A stretch of 24,195 nt of DNA from Oscillospiraceae bacterium. Its GTDB lineage: Bacteria; Bacillota; Clostridia; Oscillospirales; Ruminococcaceae. The notes under the pieces were generated by a model, which was not told the DNA's origin, did not search any database, and was given only the letters and a program-made list of their open reading frames with translations. The number at the start of each line of letters is the position of its first letter. Position 1 is the stretch's first letter. A program made the position numbers and the translations under genes. Positions 15,543 through 22,804 of the stretch are shown here, piece by piece. The stretch covers positions 1 through 24,195 of the forward strand of contig JAQUTM010000009.1 in assembly GCA_028694405.1 (NCBI GenBank). Reading direction: 5' to 3'.

Positions 15543-15618
15543 GTTATTTCCTCTTTTTTATACTATTTGTATCAAAAGCTAAGTTTTGTATTATTTTAGC
15601 GGCTGCAATTTTTATTTA

Positions 15619-16554
15619 TCAGGAGCCAAACAAAAGCTTTGTAAATTGCGGCAAGCCATAAACAGTATCTATATGAAAGCCATCATAAAACTGACGCTCT
15701 GTCAATTCTGCATCTAAGGTTGTTTCATAGTCCAGCACACGGGCCGGGGTAGCGTTTAATACCTCTACTGCCTTTTCCAGCTGCGGCGCAATTCCTAAGG
15801 GCTGCACCACCAAATTCCACACGCTTTCGTCCATAGGCGGAAATACAAAGGTTAGCGCTATCTGGTTTTGGGCACAGTATTCAGCCATTTCTACCAAGCG
15901 CTGCAGCTGCTGCGTGTTTAAGGTATAATTTTGGCACGCGGGCACCAAAGCAGTTTGTGCATACTCTGTCAACTGCTTACGGTAGGGCAGCAACGCTCCC
16001 GTTTCGTCTTTATAGTCTGCCTCGGTCCATACCGCCGTTTCCTGTTCGGTGCCGGTATAATCGCCGCGTAAGGTAGGCAGTATCATGGTTAACATGTCTA
16101 CATTATAGTCAAAGTTAAGCATATATGCCAGCGGGTTATTTAAAATTGTTTCAATACTTTGCATACGGTTGATGTTATAACTACCGCGTAAGGTATAAAA
16201 GCTTACGCCCATATATACCGTATCCAGCTTAATGCCCTGCTTTTCCGCCTCTTCCTTGGCAAAATAAAACATGTCAATGCTCTCGCCTAAGGCGGCACCG
16301 CCAAAGCTTAAATTGGCAAATTGTCTACCGCTTACCTGCTGTACCAAATCCATATCAAAATGTGCCATACGGCTGTCGCCCAAAATAATAGCGCTTTGTG
16401 GATTGCGCCTGTAGCTGCGTACACGATAAATAACGCCGCTTTCGTTGGCAAATCTTTTTATTCCAAAATAATTGTAGGGTTCAAAAGCTACAAACACCGT
16501 AAAATACAGTGCCACCGGTAAAAAGAGCAAGGCCAGTTTTTTTACAAGTTTCAT
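15619..16554 (-). CDS. SGNH-type acyltransferase/esterase partner of MBOAT
   Basis: A 311-residue protein with one N-terminal membrane anchor (about 6-24) and an outside-facing SGNH-like domain. Block I is ILGDSRMAHF with candidate nucleophile Ser61, and block V is FYDGFHID with Asp291 and His294. FVFPPMDESVWN resembles the segment before block V in AlgJ/AlgX/DltD-like proteins. An AGGAGG site overlaps the stop of the MBOAT gene 12 bases upstream, so the two are coupled. The MBOAT would move an acyl group across the membrane and this protein would pass it to the glycan. The acyl group is probably acetyl but this is not shown. Confidence 0.75.
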   Translation of the reverse strand: MKLVKKLALLFLPVALYFTVFVAFEPYNYFGIKRFANESGVIYRVRSYRRNPQSAIILGDSRMAHFDMDLVQQVSGRQFANLSFGGAALGESIDMFYFAKEEAEKQGIKLDTVYMGVSFYTLRGSYNINRMQSIETILNNPLAYMLNFDYNVDMLTMILPTLRGDYTGTEQETAVWTEADYKDETGALLPYRKQLTEYAQTALVPACQNYTLNTQQLQRLVEMAEYCAQNQIALTFVFPPMDESVWNLVVQPLGIAPQLEKAVEVLNATPARVLDYETTLDAELTERQFYDGFHIDTVYGLPQFTKLLFGS

Positions 16555-16566
16555 GCCGCGCCCCTC

Positions 16567-18123
16567 CTAAAAACCTGCGTAGGCAAAGCTTGCCCCGCCA
16601 AAATTACCGCTTTGCATAATAAATGCCACGCAGATAAACCCAATTAAAACATAATATATTGTCCAGCGTACAATCGGCGCCGCTTTGGCAAGGCCGGTTG
16701 TAAGACATTTGCCCTTTAAGGTAAAGCAACGATAAACGTCCATATAAACCGCAATGGCAAGCGCGGCTGCACAAAACAGCACATACCCCCACATAAGGGG
16801 CGGCCGTGTGGAAAACCCGCTTTGAATAATGGCTATGCTCTGGCCTACAAAACCACTTATCGAAATCCCTTTAAACTGATTGGCAATTACATAAAAAGCG
16901 TCCGATACGGTAACGCTGCGGAAGAAAATATAGCTAAATGTTACCAAGCTAAACACCCACAGCGTTTTTGCTGTACGCTTTAAAGTGCTGGGGTGTTTGT
17001 CCGGTTTTTTATAATATTTGCGCATAAGGGTTTCGCCAATACGGTATACGGCATGACAAGCGCCCCACAGCACATAGTTAACGGTGTTACCGTGCCAAAT
17101 TCCGCTTACCAAAAAGGTAATTGCCAATGCCGCAAGCATAGGCGGTCCCGAGAGATATTTTCCGATAAACGGCAGCTTTGTCTGCCACCCGCTCCAAATA
17201 AGCGGGGTAAATAAATAGTCCTGCAGCCAAGACGAAAGCGAAATATGCCACCGCTCCCAAAACTGGCTGAAGCTGGTAGAAAAATATGGCGTATTAAAGT
17301 TTTCGGTTAAATCAAACCCCAATATTTTTGCACAGCCCCGCGCAATGTCACTGTAGCCGCTAAAATCGCAGTAAAGATAAACGCTGTACAGCACCGTGGA
17401 AAAAACAAGGGTCAATCCCGTATAGGCGGACACATCTGCGTATACCACGTTAATGTACTTTGCTATCATATCTGCTACTGCTATTTTTTTAAAGTAACCA
17501 AGTGCCATCAACTGTAGCCCTTGTACCGTACGGCTGTAGTTATAGCAATGTTTTTCGTGCAGCTGTGGCAGCAGCTTGCCCGCACGGCCGATAGGACCTG
17601 CCGTTATATACGCAAAAAAGCTTACAAATAGAGAGTAGACAATAAAATCCTTTTCTGCCTTGGTAGCTCCGCTGCTCACATCAAACAGATAACCCAAACT
17701 GGTAAAGGTGTAAAAACTGATGCCAAGCGGAAACAAAAGAGAAAATACTTCGCCGGTTTTTAACATACCTGCGTTTGTAAGTATCTGCAGCAAAACCCCT
17801 GTAGGCGCAGGCAGACTTGTTAAGGTAATAATGGCGCGGCTGTACTTAAAAAATACCAGCACGGCTATTTGTGCAAGCACGGCAACCCATAAAATCCGCT
17901 TTTTAACGCTTTCAGCTTGGGCTTTTTCCATACTGCGGGCCGCGGCATAGCTTACAGCCGTACAGCACAGCAGCAGCAGCGTATACCCGGCTCCCGCCGC
18001 CTGCCAGTAAAACCAGTAGCTTGCAAGCAGCAGCAACGGATTTTTTGCCCGCGTGGGCACTGCAAAATATAATAGTGCCACCACAGGCAAAAAAAGTATA
18101 AACGGCACCGTGTTAAACGACAT
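16567..18123 (-). CDS. MBOAT-family membrane O-acyltransferase (AlgI/DltB-like)
   Basis: A 518-residue polytopic membrane acyltransferase. It has the AlgI/DltB-type segments YLYCDFSGYSDIARG and FWERWHISLSSWLQDYLF, then LVSGIWHGNTVNYVLWG with the conserved active-site His at about residue 344. The ATG at 18123 is preferred because AAGGGG (18131-18136) lies seven bases ahead. A start 12 codons earlier has no such site and would add a polar tail. It opens the minus-strand glycan operon and is coupled to the SGNH protein. The combination typically O-acetylates a surface polysaccharide, so its target here is likely the nonulosonate-containing glycan or a wall polymer. Confidence 0.92.
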   Translation of the reverse strand: MSFNTVPFILFLPVVALLYFAVPTRAKNPLLLLASYWFYWQAAGAGYTLLLLCCTAVSYAAARSMEKAQAESVKKRILWVAVLAQIAVLVFFKYSRAIITLTSLPAPTGVLLQILTNAGMLKTGEVFSLLFPLGISFYTFTSLGYLFDVSSGATKAEKDFIVYSLFVSFFAYITAGPIGRAGKLLPQLHEKHCYNYSRTVQGLQLMALGYFKKIAVADMIAKYINVVYADVSAYTGLTLVFSTVLYSVYLYCDFSGYSDIARGCAKILGFDLTENFNTPYFSTSFSQFWERWHISLSSWLQDYLFTPLIWSGWQTKLPFIGKYLSGPPMLAALAITFLVSGIWHGNTVNYVLWGACHAVYRIGETLMRKYYKKPDKHPSTLKRTAKTLWVFSLVTFSYIFFRSVTVSDAFYVIANQFKGISISGFVGQSIAIIQSGFSTRPPLMWGYVLFCAAALAIAVYMDVYRCFTLKGKCLTTGLAKAAPIVRWTIYYVLIGFICVAFIMQSGNFGGASFAYAGF

Positions 18124-18188
18124 AACTTTACCCCTTACGTTATTAGATAACTGCTTCAAACAGCATATTTTATAATATTTGCATCAAA

Positions 18189-18217
18189 AATTTATGCTTG
18201 TATTAACCAAACGACAA
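18189..18217 (-). promoter_or_regulatory. Possible promoter of the MBOAT glycan operon
   Basis: On the minus strand, -35 TTGTCG (18212-18217) and -10 TAAATT (18189-18194) with 17-base spacing. Each hexamer matches consensus at four of six positions. Transcription would start near 18182, about 60 bases before the MBOAT start codon. Confidence 0.35.
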
Positions 18218-18503
18218 TCCTTTTGCCGCTTTTGTTTTATTTACAATTTATTTTAACCAAAGTGCAGAAAAATAATGGCAGTAAATATGCCTTTGGTTAG
18301 CCTTATAAAGTGGACAAACATATTACAGCTTGCTGTTTGTTACGTTTTATCGCTCTGTATCCTAAAACTTAATTATACAAATACTAATACTTTTTGTAAA
18401 GAAAAAGGCTCTAATCTTTTTGTGGTATTCGCCCTACTTATTTTTTGTGGGTTAAAAGCAGAATCCGTTTTAAACAAAAGCTGTTTTCTTGCTTGAAAAA
18501 TTC

Positions 18504-18531
18504 TTGACTTTTACCTTTTTTGTGATATTCT
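18504..18531 (+). promoter_or_regulatory. Predicted sigma-A promoter ahead of the heptamer repeat
   Basis: -35 TTGACT (18504-18509) and -10 TATTCT (18526-18531) have a 16-base spacer. Transcription should begin near 18538, at the edge of the repeat array, so the array would lie in the untranslated leader of the 18617 gene. Confidence 0.7.
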
Positions 18532-18539
18532 TAAATCGT

Positions 18540-18581
18540 AAGTAATAAGTAATAAGTAATAAGTAATAAGTAGTAAGTGAT
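18540..18581 (+). repeat. Tandem heptamer repeat (AAGTAAT), six units
   Basis: Four exact AAGTAAT units (18540-18567) followed by two one-base variants, AAGTAGT and AAGTGAT (18568-18581), then a decayed AAATATA. The unit length is not a multiple of three and the array lies outside any gene, directly after a predicted transcription start. Variation in copy number would change leader length. The units could also be a set of protein-binding sites. Confidence 0.9.
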
Positions 18582-18616
18582 AAATATAAATTTATAACTT
18601 GAAAGGATATGCTCGT

Positions 18617-19591
18617 ATGACTGATTTTACTTTAACCCAAACCTATAGCTTAATTGCCCTTAATGCGCAAGACAGCTTAAACCTTACCACCGCAAAAAAA
18701 GCTGCTTTGCGCTGTGCAGCAGCAGCCGTTGTACTGGAAAGCTACTTAAACGGCACACTTGTCGCTCAAAAAGGCGATATATTCACTTTTGACGCCTGTA
18801 CAAAAAACGATTTTTTATACGCCGAAACCGTTTTGCCTGCTGTTACGGGTTTAGGCAGTCAACCGTTAAGCCGCTTTTTAAAAGCCGCAGCAGCAATTTC
18901 GGCAAAGCGCCTAAAAGCCTTAGAAAGAAACATTGCCGATAGCTTAAAGGGTGTTGATGCGTTGACGGAGATACCCAATTTAATGGGGTGTGACTATTTC
19001 TATTGCTCTGCCCAAGTAAATATTAGGGAATACCGCACACAGGAAACTACTTATTTAGCCATTACAGAAGCTCTGCGTGCCGACATTTTAGAAGATGTCA
19101 TCCCCACTGATGAAACGCTTTGCCTGTTGTGGCTGCTAAAAGAGAGCGGCAGCCTTGCCGATGTGTTTTCTCAAACCGAGCTGGATTTGGTAATGCAAAA
19201 AATAGGCACGCTTTTGCATACCGCTCCCTTTGTCAAAACGCTTTTCGGCACACAGTTGCACCACGGCTTACAGCTGACGGTAAAAGCATTTTTAAAAAGT
19301 AAAAAAGCATTTGTAAAAACGCCTTTGGGCACAGGTATCAACTATGCATTGCCGATACTGGAGCGTTCGCAATCTGTATTTATTGACACCGAAGCCTATT
19401 TTTCAAATGGGGAAAAACGTCTGAATGATGTGCTGGAGCGTCTTGCCCTGCAAGGCCACTCTTGCTCGGTTTTGCGCACAGGAGAGGTGCCTCTACTTAA
19501 AATAGATAATATTGTATACGAGGCAATACCGGATTATGTGGGCGGAAAAATGCCTGTGCATGGCGTACGTCTGCGCAAATACCCCCTATAA
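18617..19591 (+). CDS. Uncharacterised protein, weak GPP34-like pattern
   Basis: A 324-residue soluble protein I cannot name with confidence. It has no signal peptide or membrane helix. The N-terminal TLTQTYSLIALNAQDSLNL followed by an Ala-rich helix ALRCAAAAVVLESYLNGTL, and a later helical LWLLKESGSLADVFSQTELD, loosely resemble GPP34 (Golgi phosphoprotein 3-like) domains, but the protein is longer than typical bacterial members and the match is only by eye. The ATG at 18617 is chosen because AAAGGA (18602-18607) lies nine bases upstream; the TTG at 18599 would overlap it. It is co-transcribed with a small MerR-type gene 19 bases downstream and has a heptamer-repeat leader. Confidence 0.75.
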   Translation: MTDFTLTQTYSLIALNAQDSLNLTTAKKAALRCAAAAVVLESYLNGTLVAQKGDIFTFDACTKNDFLYAETVLPAVTGLGSQPLSRFLKAAAAISAKRLKALERNIADSLKGVDALTEIPNLMGCDYFYCSAQVNIREYRTQETTYLAITEALRADILEDVIPTDETLCLLWLLKESGSLADVFSQTELDLVMQKIGTLLHTAPFVKTLFGTQLHHGLQLTVKAFLKSKKAFVKTPLGTGINYALPILERSQSVFIDTEAYFSNGEKRLNDVLERLALQGHSCSVLRTGEVPLLKIDNIVYEAIPDYVGGKMPVHGVRLRKYPL

Positions 19592-19610
19592 AATAAAGGA
19601 GCGATAATCC

Positions 19611-19880
19611 ATGTCCCGACAACGTTCTCTTGAAAAAATACTGGCTTCTCAATATATTTCCATCGGCGAGCTTTCCCGCATAACGGGGTACCGCTACAGT
19701 ACCTTAAAGTTTTATACCGAGGAGGGCATTTTGCCCTTTGAGCAAGCCGAAGAAAACCTGACAAGACGGTTTTTGCAAACCCAAGCCATACAGCGTTTGG
19801 AGGAAATTCAAGCTTTGCGCGGAAAAGGCAAAACAATGGCGGAGATTAAGCAACATTTTTTAGGCAACAATTTTCAGTAG
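19611..19880 (+). CDS. Small MerR-type DNA-binding protein
   Basis: An 89-residue protein made almost entirely of a MerR-like winged helix-turn-helix. YISIGELSRITGYRYSTLKFYTEEGILP (about 15-42) matches the family pattern in which a Tyr-Tyr/Glu segment follows the recognition helix. RRFLQTQAIQRLEEIQALRGKGKTMAEIKQHF is the second half of the domain. There is no dimerisation coiled coil or effector domain, unlike full MerR regulators of 120 or more residues. An AAAGGAG site precedes the ATG. Its close pairing with the preceding gene suggests a local or autoregulatory role. Confidence 0.82.
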   Translation: MSRQRSLEKILASQYISIGELSRITGYRYSTLKFYTEEGILPFEQAEENLTRRFLQTQAIQRLEEIQALRGKGKTMAEIKQHFLGNNFQ

Positions 19881-19890
19881 CACCCTTTTG

Positions 19891-19970
19891 CTTTGTGTAA
19901 CATTTTGCGCACAAAGACGTATTTCCGGCTTTGCATAAGGGAATTGCTAAACTGTGCGGCAAAACCGCAC
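19891..19970 (+). terminator. Weak hairpins after the MerR-type gene
   Basis: Two small inverted repeats: CTTTGTG/CACAAAG (19891-19897 with 19910-19916) and GTGCGG/CCGCAC (19954-19959 with 19965-19970, loop CAAAA). Neither has a good T tract, so any termination would be weak or factor-dependent. Confidence 0.35.
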
Positions 19971-19989
19971 CTGCTTATTTGTACTTTTA

Positions 19990-20018
19990 TTGAAATTTGA
20001 CAGCTTTTGGTATATACT
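19990..20018 (+). promoter_or_regulatory. Predicted sigma-A promoter of the legB operon
   Basis: -35 TTGAAA (19990-19995), 17-base spacer, -10 TATACT (20013-20018). A perfect TTGACA also occurs at 19997-20002, with TATACG 15 bases after it, so two overlapping promoters are possible. Transcription would start near 20025 and give a leader of about 70 bases. Confidence 0.7.
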
Positions 20019-20098
20019 ATACGAGAATATAGGTTCTGTTTTTGACATTTTTATTTGTGTTTTATTATTATCTTATCTAGTTTTAAGGAGAAAAATAT

Positions 20099-21082
20099 AT
20101 GTCTAACACTGTTTTGGTTACCGGTGCGGACGGCTTTATTGGCAGCCACTTAACCGAGGAATTGGTACGCAAGGGCGAAAAAGTAAAAGCCTTTTGTTAT
20201 TATAACAGCTTTGGCACATGGGGTTGGATAGACACCCTGCCAAAGGAAATTAAAGATGAAATTGAAGTTTTTATGGGCGATATACGCGACCCTAACGGTG
20301 TGCGCACCGCTATGGAGGGTCAAGATATTGTTTACCACCTTGCGGCTTTAATTGCCATTCCCTTTAGCTACCACAGCCCCGACAGCTATGTGGACACAAA
20401 TATAAAAGGCACTTTAAACGTGCTTAACGCCGCTCGTCAGGTAAACACAAAACGTCTGCTTATTACCAGCACCAGCGAGGTATACGGCACAGCCCAATAC
20501 GTGCCTATTGATGAACACCACCCCTTCCAAGGGCAAAGCCCTTACTCCGCCACCAAAATAGGTGCCGACCGCTTGGCTGAAAGCTTTTACCGCAGCTTTA
20601 ATCTGCCTGTTACCATTGTGCGTCCCTTTAACACATACGGTCCTCGCCAAAGCGCACGCGCCGTTATCCCCACTATTATCAGCCAGCTGCTGGACGGTAA
20701 AACCGAGATTAAGCTGGGCAGCCTAACCCCAACCAGAGATTTTAACTATGTAAAAGATACCGCTGCCGGTTTTATGGCTATAGCCGCTTGCGAAAAAGCC
20801 ATTGGAGAAGAAATAAATATTGCCACCGAGCGTGAAATCAGTATTGGAGATTTGGCAAGCGAACTGATACGCCAAATCAATCCGGCTGCTAAAATCATTT
20901 GTGATGAAGACCGTTTACGCCCGGAAAAAAGCGAAGTAAACCGCCTGTTGGGAAGCGCCCAAAAATTAAAGAGCTTAACCGATTGGAAACCTGCGTTTAC
21001 CTTTGAAGAAGGCCTTGCCGAAACCGTTGCATGGATTCGCGGTAACATGAACCGCTATAAATCTGATATTTACAACGTTTAA
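20099..21082 (+). CDS. legB: LegB-type nucleotide-sugar 4,6-dehydratase
   Basis: A 327-residue extended SDR of the LegB kind. In the legionaminic acid pathway this enzyme dehydrates GDP-GlcNAc to the 4-keto-6-deoxy sugar using bound NAD. Visible are TGADGFIGSHL (8-18), YNSFGTWGWIDTLP (35-48), YHLAALIAIPFSYHSPDSYVD, STSEVYGTAQYVPID and the catalytic SPYSATK with Tyr149 and Lys153. The NSF-x-WGW-x-DTLP and LIAIPFSYHSP blocks are characteristic of this subfamily and set it apart from GalE and from PseB. An AAGGAG site precedes the ATG. The matching CMP-sugar synthetase is at 12753 on the other strand. LegC, LegH, LegG and LegI are not in the window. Confidence 0.88.
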   Translation: MSNTVLVTGADGFIGSHLTEELVRKGEKVKAFCYYNSFGTWGWIDTLPKEIKDEIEVFMGDIRDPNGVRTAMEGQDIVYHLAALIAIPFSYHSPDSYVDTNIKGTLNVLNAARQVNTKRLLITSTSEVYGTAQYVPIDEHHPFQGQSPYSATKIGADRLAESFYRSFNLPVTIVRPFNTYGPRQSARAVIPTIISQLLDGKTEIKLGSLTPTRDFNYVKDTAAGFMAIAACEKAIGEEINIATEREISIGDLASELIRQINPAAKIICDEDRLRPEKSEVNRLLGSAQKLKSLTDWKPAFTFEEGLAETVAWIRGNMNRYKSDIYNV

Positions 21083-21089
21083 CAATACC

Positions 21090-21122
21090 CTGTGGACTGT
21101 AAAGGCTTTTTACAGTCCACAG
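21090..21122 (+). terminator. Hairpin between legB and the DUF2142 gene
   Basis: A perfect 14-bp stem (21090-21103 with 21109-21122, arm CTGTGGACTGTAAA) with a 5-base loop, followed only by CTTATTTACC. The stem is strong but the T tract is poor, so partial termination or an attenuator that reduces expression of the downstream membrane genes fits better than a full stop. Confidence 0.7.
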
Positions 21123-21166
21123 CTTATTTACCCTTGTAAAGGAGCAGGCACGCAGATATTTCTGCC

Positions 21167-22804
21167 GTGTCGACTGTTTATATGCCGCTTTTAAAAAATT
21201 TAAAAACAAAACAGCTTACTTCTAACCAGCTTTGGGCACTTGGCTGGCTTTTACTTAGCGCTGTTAGCGTGGCCTTGGTTTACTATTGGCGCGTCTATTT
21301 CAGCCTACAGGTTTCCGCTTTGCCTTTTACAGCAGGCGTGTGGGCTGGCTTTAGCCTACTTTATGGCGTTATCTATATTATTTGCCGCTTTTTTGGGGAT
21401 AACTTTAACCTAAAAGCGGCTTTTTGCATTTTTATTGCAGGTATTTTGTTTTGTTTTGCAAGCGTACCTTTGCAGGTACCGGACGAAACCGACCATTTTA
21501 AACGAGCCTATCAAATTGGCATAGGCAACCTTGATTTTGACGGTACTCGTACCTTTGACAGTGATTTTAATGCCCTGTACGAGGCTTTTCCAAAAGGCTA
21601 CAACCACAGTGTAAAATACCAAAACATGCCTATGGCACCTCATGCGTTTGAAACGTATACACAGCTTGCCAAAAACGGCACCGCTGCCGTGCAAACCGAG
21701 CCTGTTAACTTTTTGGTTTTGCCCTATTTGCCGCAAGCACTGGGTGTTGCGGTGGCGCACCTGTTTGGCTTTGGTGCTCTGGGGGCTCTGTACGGGGCTC
21801 GGCTTGTCAACTTGGCAGCCTATGCCCTTATCGCCTATTTTACCTTAAAAAAATGTAACCGCTACAAGCCTTTATTTTTGGGTTTTTTGCTGCTACCGCT
21901 CAACTTATATTTAGGTGCCAGCGCCAGCTATGACAGCACCATGTTGGCTTTCAGCCTTTATTTAATTGCCGTTTTGGCACAAGATGAGGTTACTGCACCG
22001 GACGTAATTGCCTTTATCTGCATTTGTGCTTTTATAAGCGGTACAAAGCTTAACAACATTATCCTGCTGCTACCCCTGTTGTTGGTAGCTAAAGCAAACT
22101 GGAAAAGCCGCCTTAAAAAGTGGCACGCTGGGGTTATCTGCATAGCGGGCACCACTGTTTTTACACAGCTTATGAGCCTTTATGTAACCTTTATGCGCCA
22201 CGGCTATGACGCCGGTGCTACCGACCGCTGGCTTGCCGAGGTAGTTCCCGCAGACCAAATTCGTTTTATTTTTGCCAATCTGCCGCGCTATATTTGCGTT
22301 ATGCTTGGCACTCTATACGAAAATTCTACCTTTTTATTTGACATGGGCAACTTTGGCTGGACAGATTTAAACCTGCCTTTTGTGGCAAATTTCAGCGTTG
22401 TTGTGCTGCTTATTTGTACCGTTTGCTCCGTATGCAAAAACAACAGTGTTACGCCCTTGGCACAGGGTGGTATTTTTATCACGGCAGGCGGTTTTATCTG
22501 TGCGGTTTTAACGGGTCTGTATGTAACATGGACCCCTGTAGGCATGATACGCATTATCGGTTTGCAGGCAAGATATTTTATCCCTGCTTTTCTGCTGCTG
22601 TTTATGCTGCTAACCATATGGCTTGGCAGTGTTGTTACCCCTCGCGCGGTAGGCCCAAAAGCTTTTGTTAAAGCAGATAACGCCATGCTGGCTTTATGTG
22701 TAATTTTTGCTGTAATCAGCGGAGTATTGCTTTTTCAAAGTGCATTTTTAGGCCAATGGATTGTGAAAGGAGACTCTTCTTCATGGGTGCTTTTATCAGC
22801 GTAA
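21167..22804 (+). CDS. DUF2142 membrane protein (GT-C-like)
   Basis: A 545-residue protein with about 11-13 hydrophobic helices. After the first membrane helices it has the DUF2142 signature PDETDHFKRAYQI (105-117) in an outside loop, and later SASYDSTMLAFSLYLIA. The acidic loop after early helices is like the active site of GT-C glycosyltransferases that use lipid-linked sugars, so a role in surface-glycan transfer is likely but unproven. The start is uncertain. The only ribosome-like AAAGGAG (21138-21144) is 22 bases before the GTG at 21167 and 37 before an ATG at 21182. The end overlaps the next gene by 22 bases. Confidence 0.8.
   Translation: MSTVYMPLLKNLKTKQLTSNQLWALGWLLLSAVSVALVYYWRVYFSLQVSALPFTAGVWAGFSLLYGVIYIICRFFGDNFNLKAAFCIFIAGILFCFASVPLQVPDETDHFKRAYQIGIGNLDFDGTRTFDSDFNALYEAFPKGYNHSVKYQNMPMAPHAFETYTQLAKNGTAAVQTEPVNFLVLPYLPQALGVAVAHLFGFGALGALYGARLVNLAAYALIAYFTLKKCNRYKPLFLGFLLLPLNLYLGASASYDSTMLAFSLYLIAVLAQDEVTAPDVIAFICICAFISGTKLNNIILLLPLLLVAKANWKSRLKKWHAGVICIAGTTVFTQLMSLYVTFMRHGYDAGATDRWLAEVVPADQIRFIFANLPRYICVMLGTLYENSTFLFDMGNFGWTDLNLPFVANFSVVVLLICTVCSVCKNNSVTPLAQGGIFITAGGFICAVLTGLYVTWTPVGMIRIIGLQARYFIPAFLLLFMLLTIWLGSVVTPRAVGPKAFVKADNAMLALCVIFAVISGVLLFQSAFLGQWIVKGDSSSWVLLSA

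Larger units (their letters stand above)
18124..18616. other. 493-base AT-rich intergenic region
   Basis: This gap separates the divergent MBOAT operon (minus) and the 18617 operon (plus). It contains a possible minus-strand promoter near 18189-18217, a good plus-strand promoter at 18504-18531 and a six-unit heptamer repeat at 18540-18581. From about 18230 to 18500 I see only AT-rich DNA with a weak 73-codon ORF that lacks a ribosome site. There is no clear terminator. Confidence 0.8.

Noticed and set aside
18275..18496. 73-codon ORF with two hydrophobic stretches in the 18124-18616 gap
   Set aside because: There is no ribosome site before its ATG, the composition is that of AT-rich intergenic DNA, and it overlaps the region just upstream of a good promoter. 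A conserved homologue would be needed to accept it.
18504..18581. CRISPR-like or plasmid iteron array
   Set aside because: The unit is only 7 bases with no spacers, and there are no cas or replication-initiator genes nearby.
20099..21082. GalE (UDP-glucose 4-epimerase), which would complete the GNB/LNB pathway
   Set aside because: The WGW-x-DTLP and LIAIPFSYHSP blocks and the STSEVYG motif fit the LegB-type dehydratase and not GalE.
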